From assembly GCA_910578985.1 (NCBI GenBank), contig CAJTSF010000028.1, forward strand, positions 1-30,604: 30,604 nucleotides of DNA, in the 5' to 3' direction. Of this stretch, positions 30,121 to 30,604 are shown in pieces. The notes below the pieces were generated by a model. It searched no databases, was not told the DNA's origin, and saw only the letters and a program-made list of their open reading frames with translations. The stretch comes from an uncultured Odoribacter sp. (lineage in GTDB: Bacteria > Bacteroidota > Bacteroidia > Bacteroidales > Marinifilaceae). The position numbers were made by a program, and so were the translations under genes. Each line of letters starts with the position of its first letter. The stretch's first letter is position 1.

Positions 30121-30175
30121 GCCATCGGGTGGCAGGTGGGTGGCCATCGGGCGGCAACGGGGGAGCGCACGGGAT
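30121..30175 (+). repeat. 11-nt periodic repeats, GC-rich set
   Basis: Successive 11-nt units read GCCATCGGGTG, GCAGGTGGGTG, GCCATCGGGCG, GCAACGGGGGA and a last weaker one. The first and third units are 10 of 11 identical. Confidence 0.6.
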
Positions 30176-30230
30176 GCTTATTAATTCGTTATGAGAAAAG
30201 AATGCGATGCTAATACCATTCTAATACATG

Positions 30231-30274
30231 TACGCTGCAAGTACGCGGTAACAATACGGCAAGTACACGGTAAA
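30231..30274 (+). repeat. 11-nt periodic repeats, AT-richer set
   Basis: Four consecutive units: TACGCTGCAAG, TACGCGGTAAC, AATACGGCAAG and TACACGGTAAA. CAAGTAC-CGGTAA recurs at a spacing of 22 nt. The set lies just upstream of the promoter at 30289-30319. Confidence 0.6.
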
Positions 30275-30288
30275 AAATGGCTTTTATA

Positions 30289-30319
30289 TTGTGTTTTGAT
30301 TGTTTTTGTATTACATTTG
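30289..30319 (+). promoter_or_regulatory. Bacteroidota promoter of the last gene
   Basis: TTG (30289-30291), 20 nt, TACATTTG (30312-30319): a full consensus match, 39 nt before the start codon at 30359. Confidence 0.7.
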
Positions 30320-30358
30320 CGAATTAGAATGGAATAAGGACCATGTAATTTTTGAATT

Positions 30359-30604
30359 ATGAAGGAAGAAGCTACTTGTATGCTTCCCGTTATCCTCCCC
30401 GGCGGCCGGCTGAGGGTGGGCGGGGTGACGTATTACATGCGTGACGGACAGTTGATGGCGTGCGCGTCGCGGCGGCGGAAGCGGCGGGAGCGGACGGAGG
30501 GGGAGCGGGCGCAGTCGGCGCGGTTCGCGGAGGTGCAGCGGGTGTGGAAGGTGATGCGGCTGGTGACGGGGGAGGCGCGGGTGTGGCAGACGGCGGCGAG
30601 GGAG
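30359..30604 (+). CDS. DUF6266-like protein, N-terminal part (cut by window edge)
   Basis: An open frame of 82 codons from the ATG at 30359 to the window end. It starts MKEEATCMLPVILPGGRLRV, then GGVTYYMRDGQLMACASRRR and a stretch with QSARFAEVQRVWKVMRLVTG. The order G-G-V-x-Y-Y-x-x-D-G-Q, basic segment, Q-x-x-R-F, then a helix with aromatic residues parallels the DUF6266-like protein at 967-1644 (GNIVVYEVKGQ, AQRGRVKGVAALY). It shares with that gene the very G-rich coding strand and an upstream field of 11-nt repeats. Homology is plausible but not proven by eye. Function unknown. Confidence 0.55.
   Translation, partial: MKEEATCMLPVILPGGRLRVGGVTYYMRDGQLMACASRRRKRRERTEGERAQSARFAEVQRVWKVMRLVTGEARVWQTAARE

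Larger units (their letters stand above)
29943..30358. other. repeat-rich intergenic region at the window end
   Basis: The gap holds a perfect 11-bp hairpin (29953-29978), the fourth stem-loop element, a 42-bp sequence similar to the mdh promoter region (about 30042-30083), two sets of 11-nt periodic repeats (30121-30175 and 30231-30274) and a promoter (30289-30319). The open frame at 29963-30184 has no coding character. Confidence 0.65.

Overview
The window reads as a chromosomal segment of a Bacteroidales bacterium (phylum Bacteroidota). The evidence is promoters of the TTG-N19/20-TAnnTTTG type, near absence of Shine-Dalgarno sequences, a fused SecDF, an ECF sigma factor next to a FecR-like anti-sigma factor, and many short lipoproteins with a lipobox cysteine. 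I cannot fix the genus. Core genes are moderately GC-rich and the accessory genes are more AT-rich.

Layout. 1-1644 (minus): a three-gene cluster of a DUF6266-like protein, an ECF sigma factor and a FecR-like anti-sigma factor cut by the window edge. A repeat-rich gap with 11-nt periodic repeats and a 40-bp inverted repeat follows. 2083-4863 (minus): an operon of a [FeFe]-hydrogenase-like iron-sulfur protein and two FKBP prolyl isomerases. 5000-6049: an HxlR regulator divergent from a cupin protein. 6121-8739 (minus): a complete DpnII-type (GATC) restriction-modification system with two methylases and one endonuclease. 8880-11876 (minus): secDF.

12225-19992: a small unknown gene, a phage terminase small-subunit-like gene, the first codons of what looks like a terminase large subunit, then a type II-C CRISPR-Cas locus. 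The locus has 8 repeats and 7 spacers (plus), cas2, cas1 and a 1506-residue cas9 (minus), and a tracrRNA (plus) divergent from cas9. Each 47-nt repeat carries a full Bacteroidota promoter, so each crRNA can be made from its own start. The tracrRNA anti-repeat pairs with the repeat over 21 bp with two one-base bulges.

19991-21529 (minus): a retropepsin-like protease and malate dehydrogenase. 21736-25282 (plus): an O-antigen ligase/TPR protein with a probable N-terminal frameshift, and a transglutaminase-like lipoprotein.

25363-29942 (plus): a modular lipoprotein with a cysteine-rich middle, a glycine linker and an AT-rich C-terminal papain/C39-like domain (C364, H444, D466). It is followed by four small exported proteins in an A-B-A'-B' order. 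A and A' are almost identical, B and B' are distant homologues, and every one of the four genes is followed by the same kind of stem-loop. I read this as a candidate lipoprotein toxin with an expanded, cassette-like immunity array, which is the most likely undescribed system here. The window ends with a second 11-nt-repeat region and the start of another small DUF6266-like gene.
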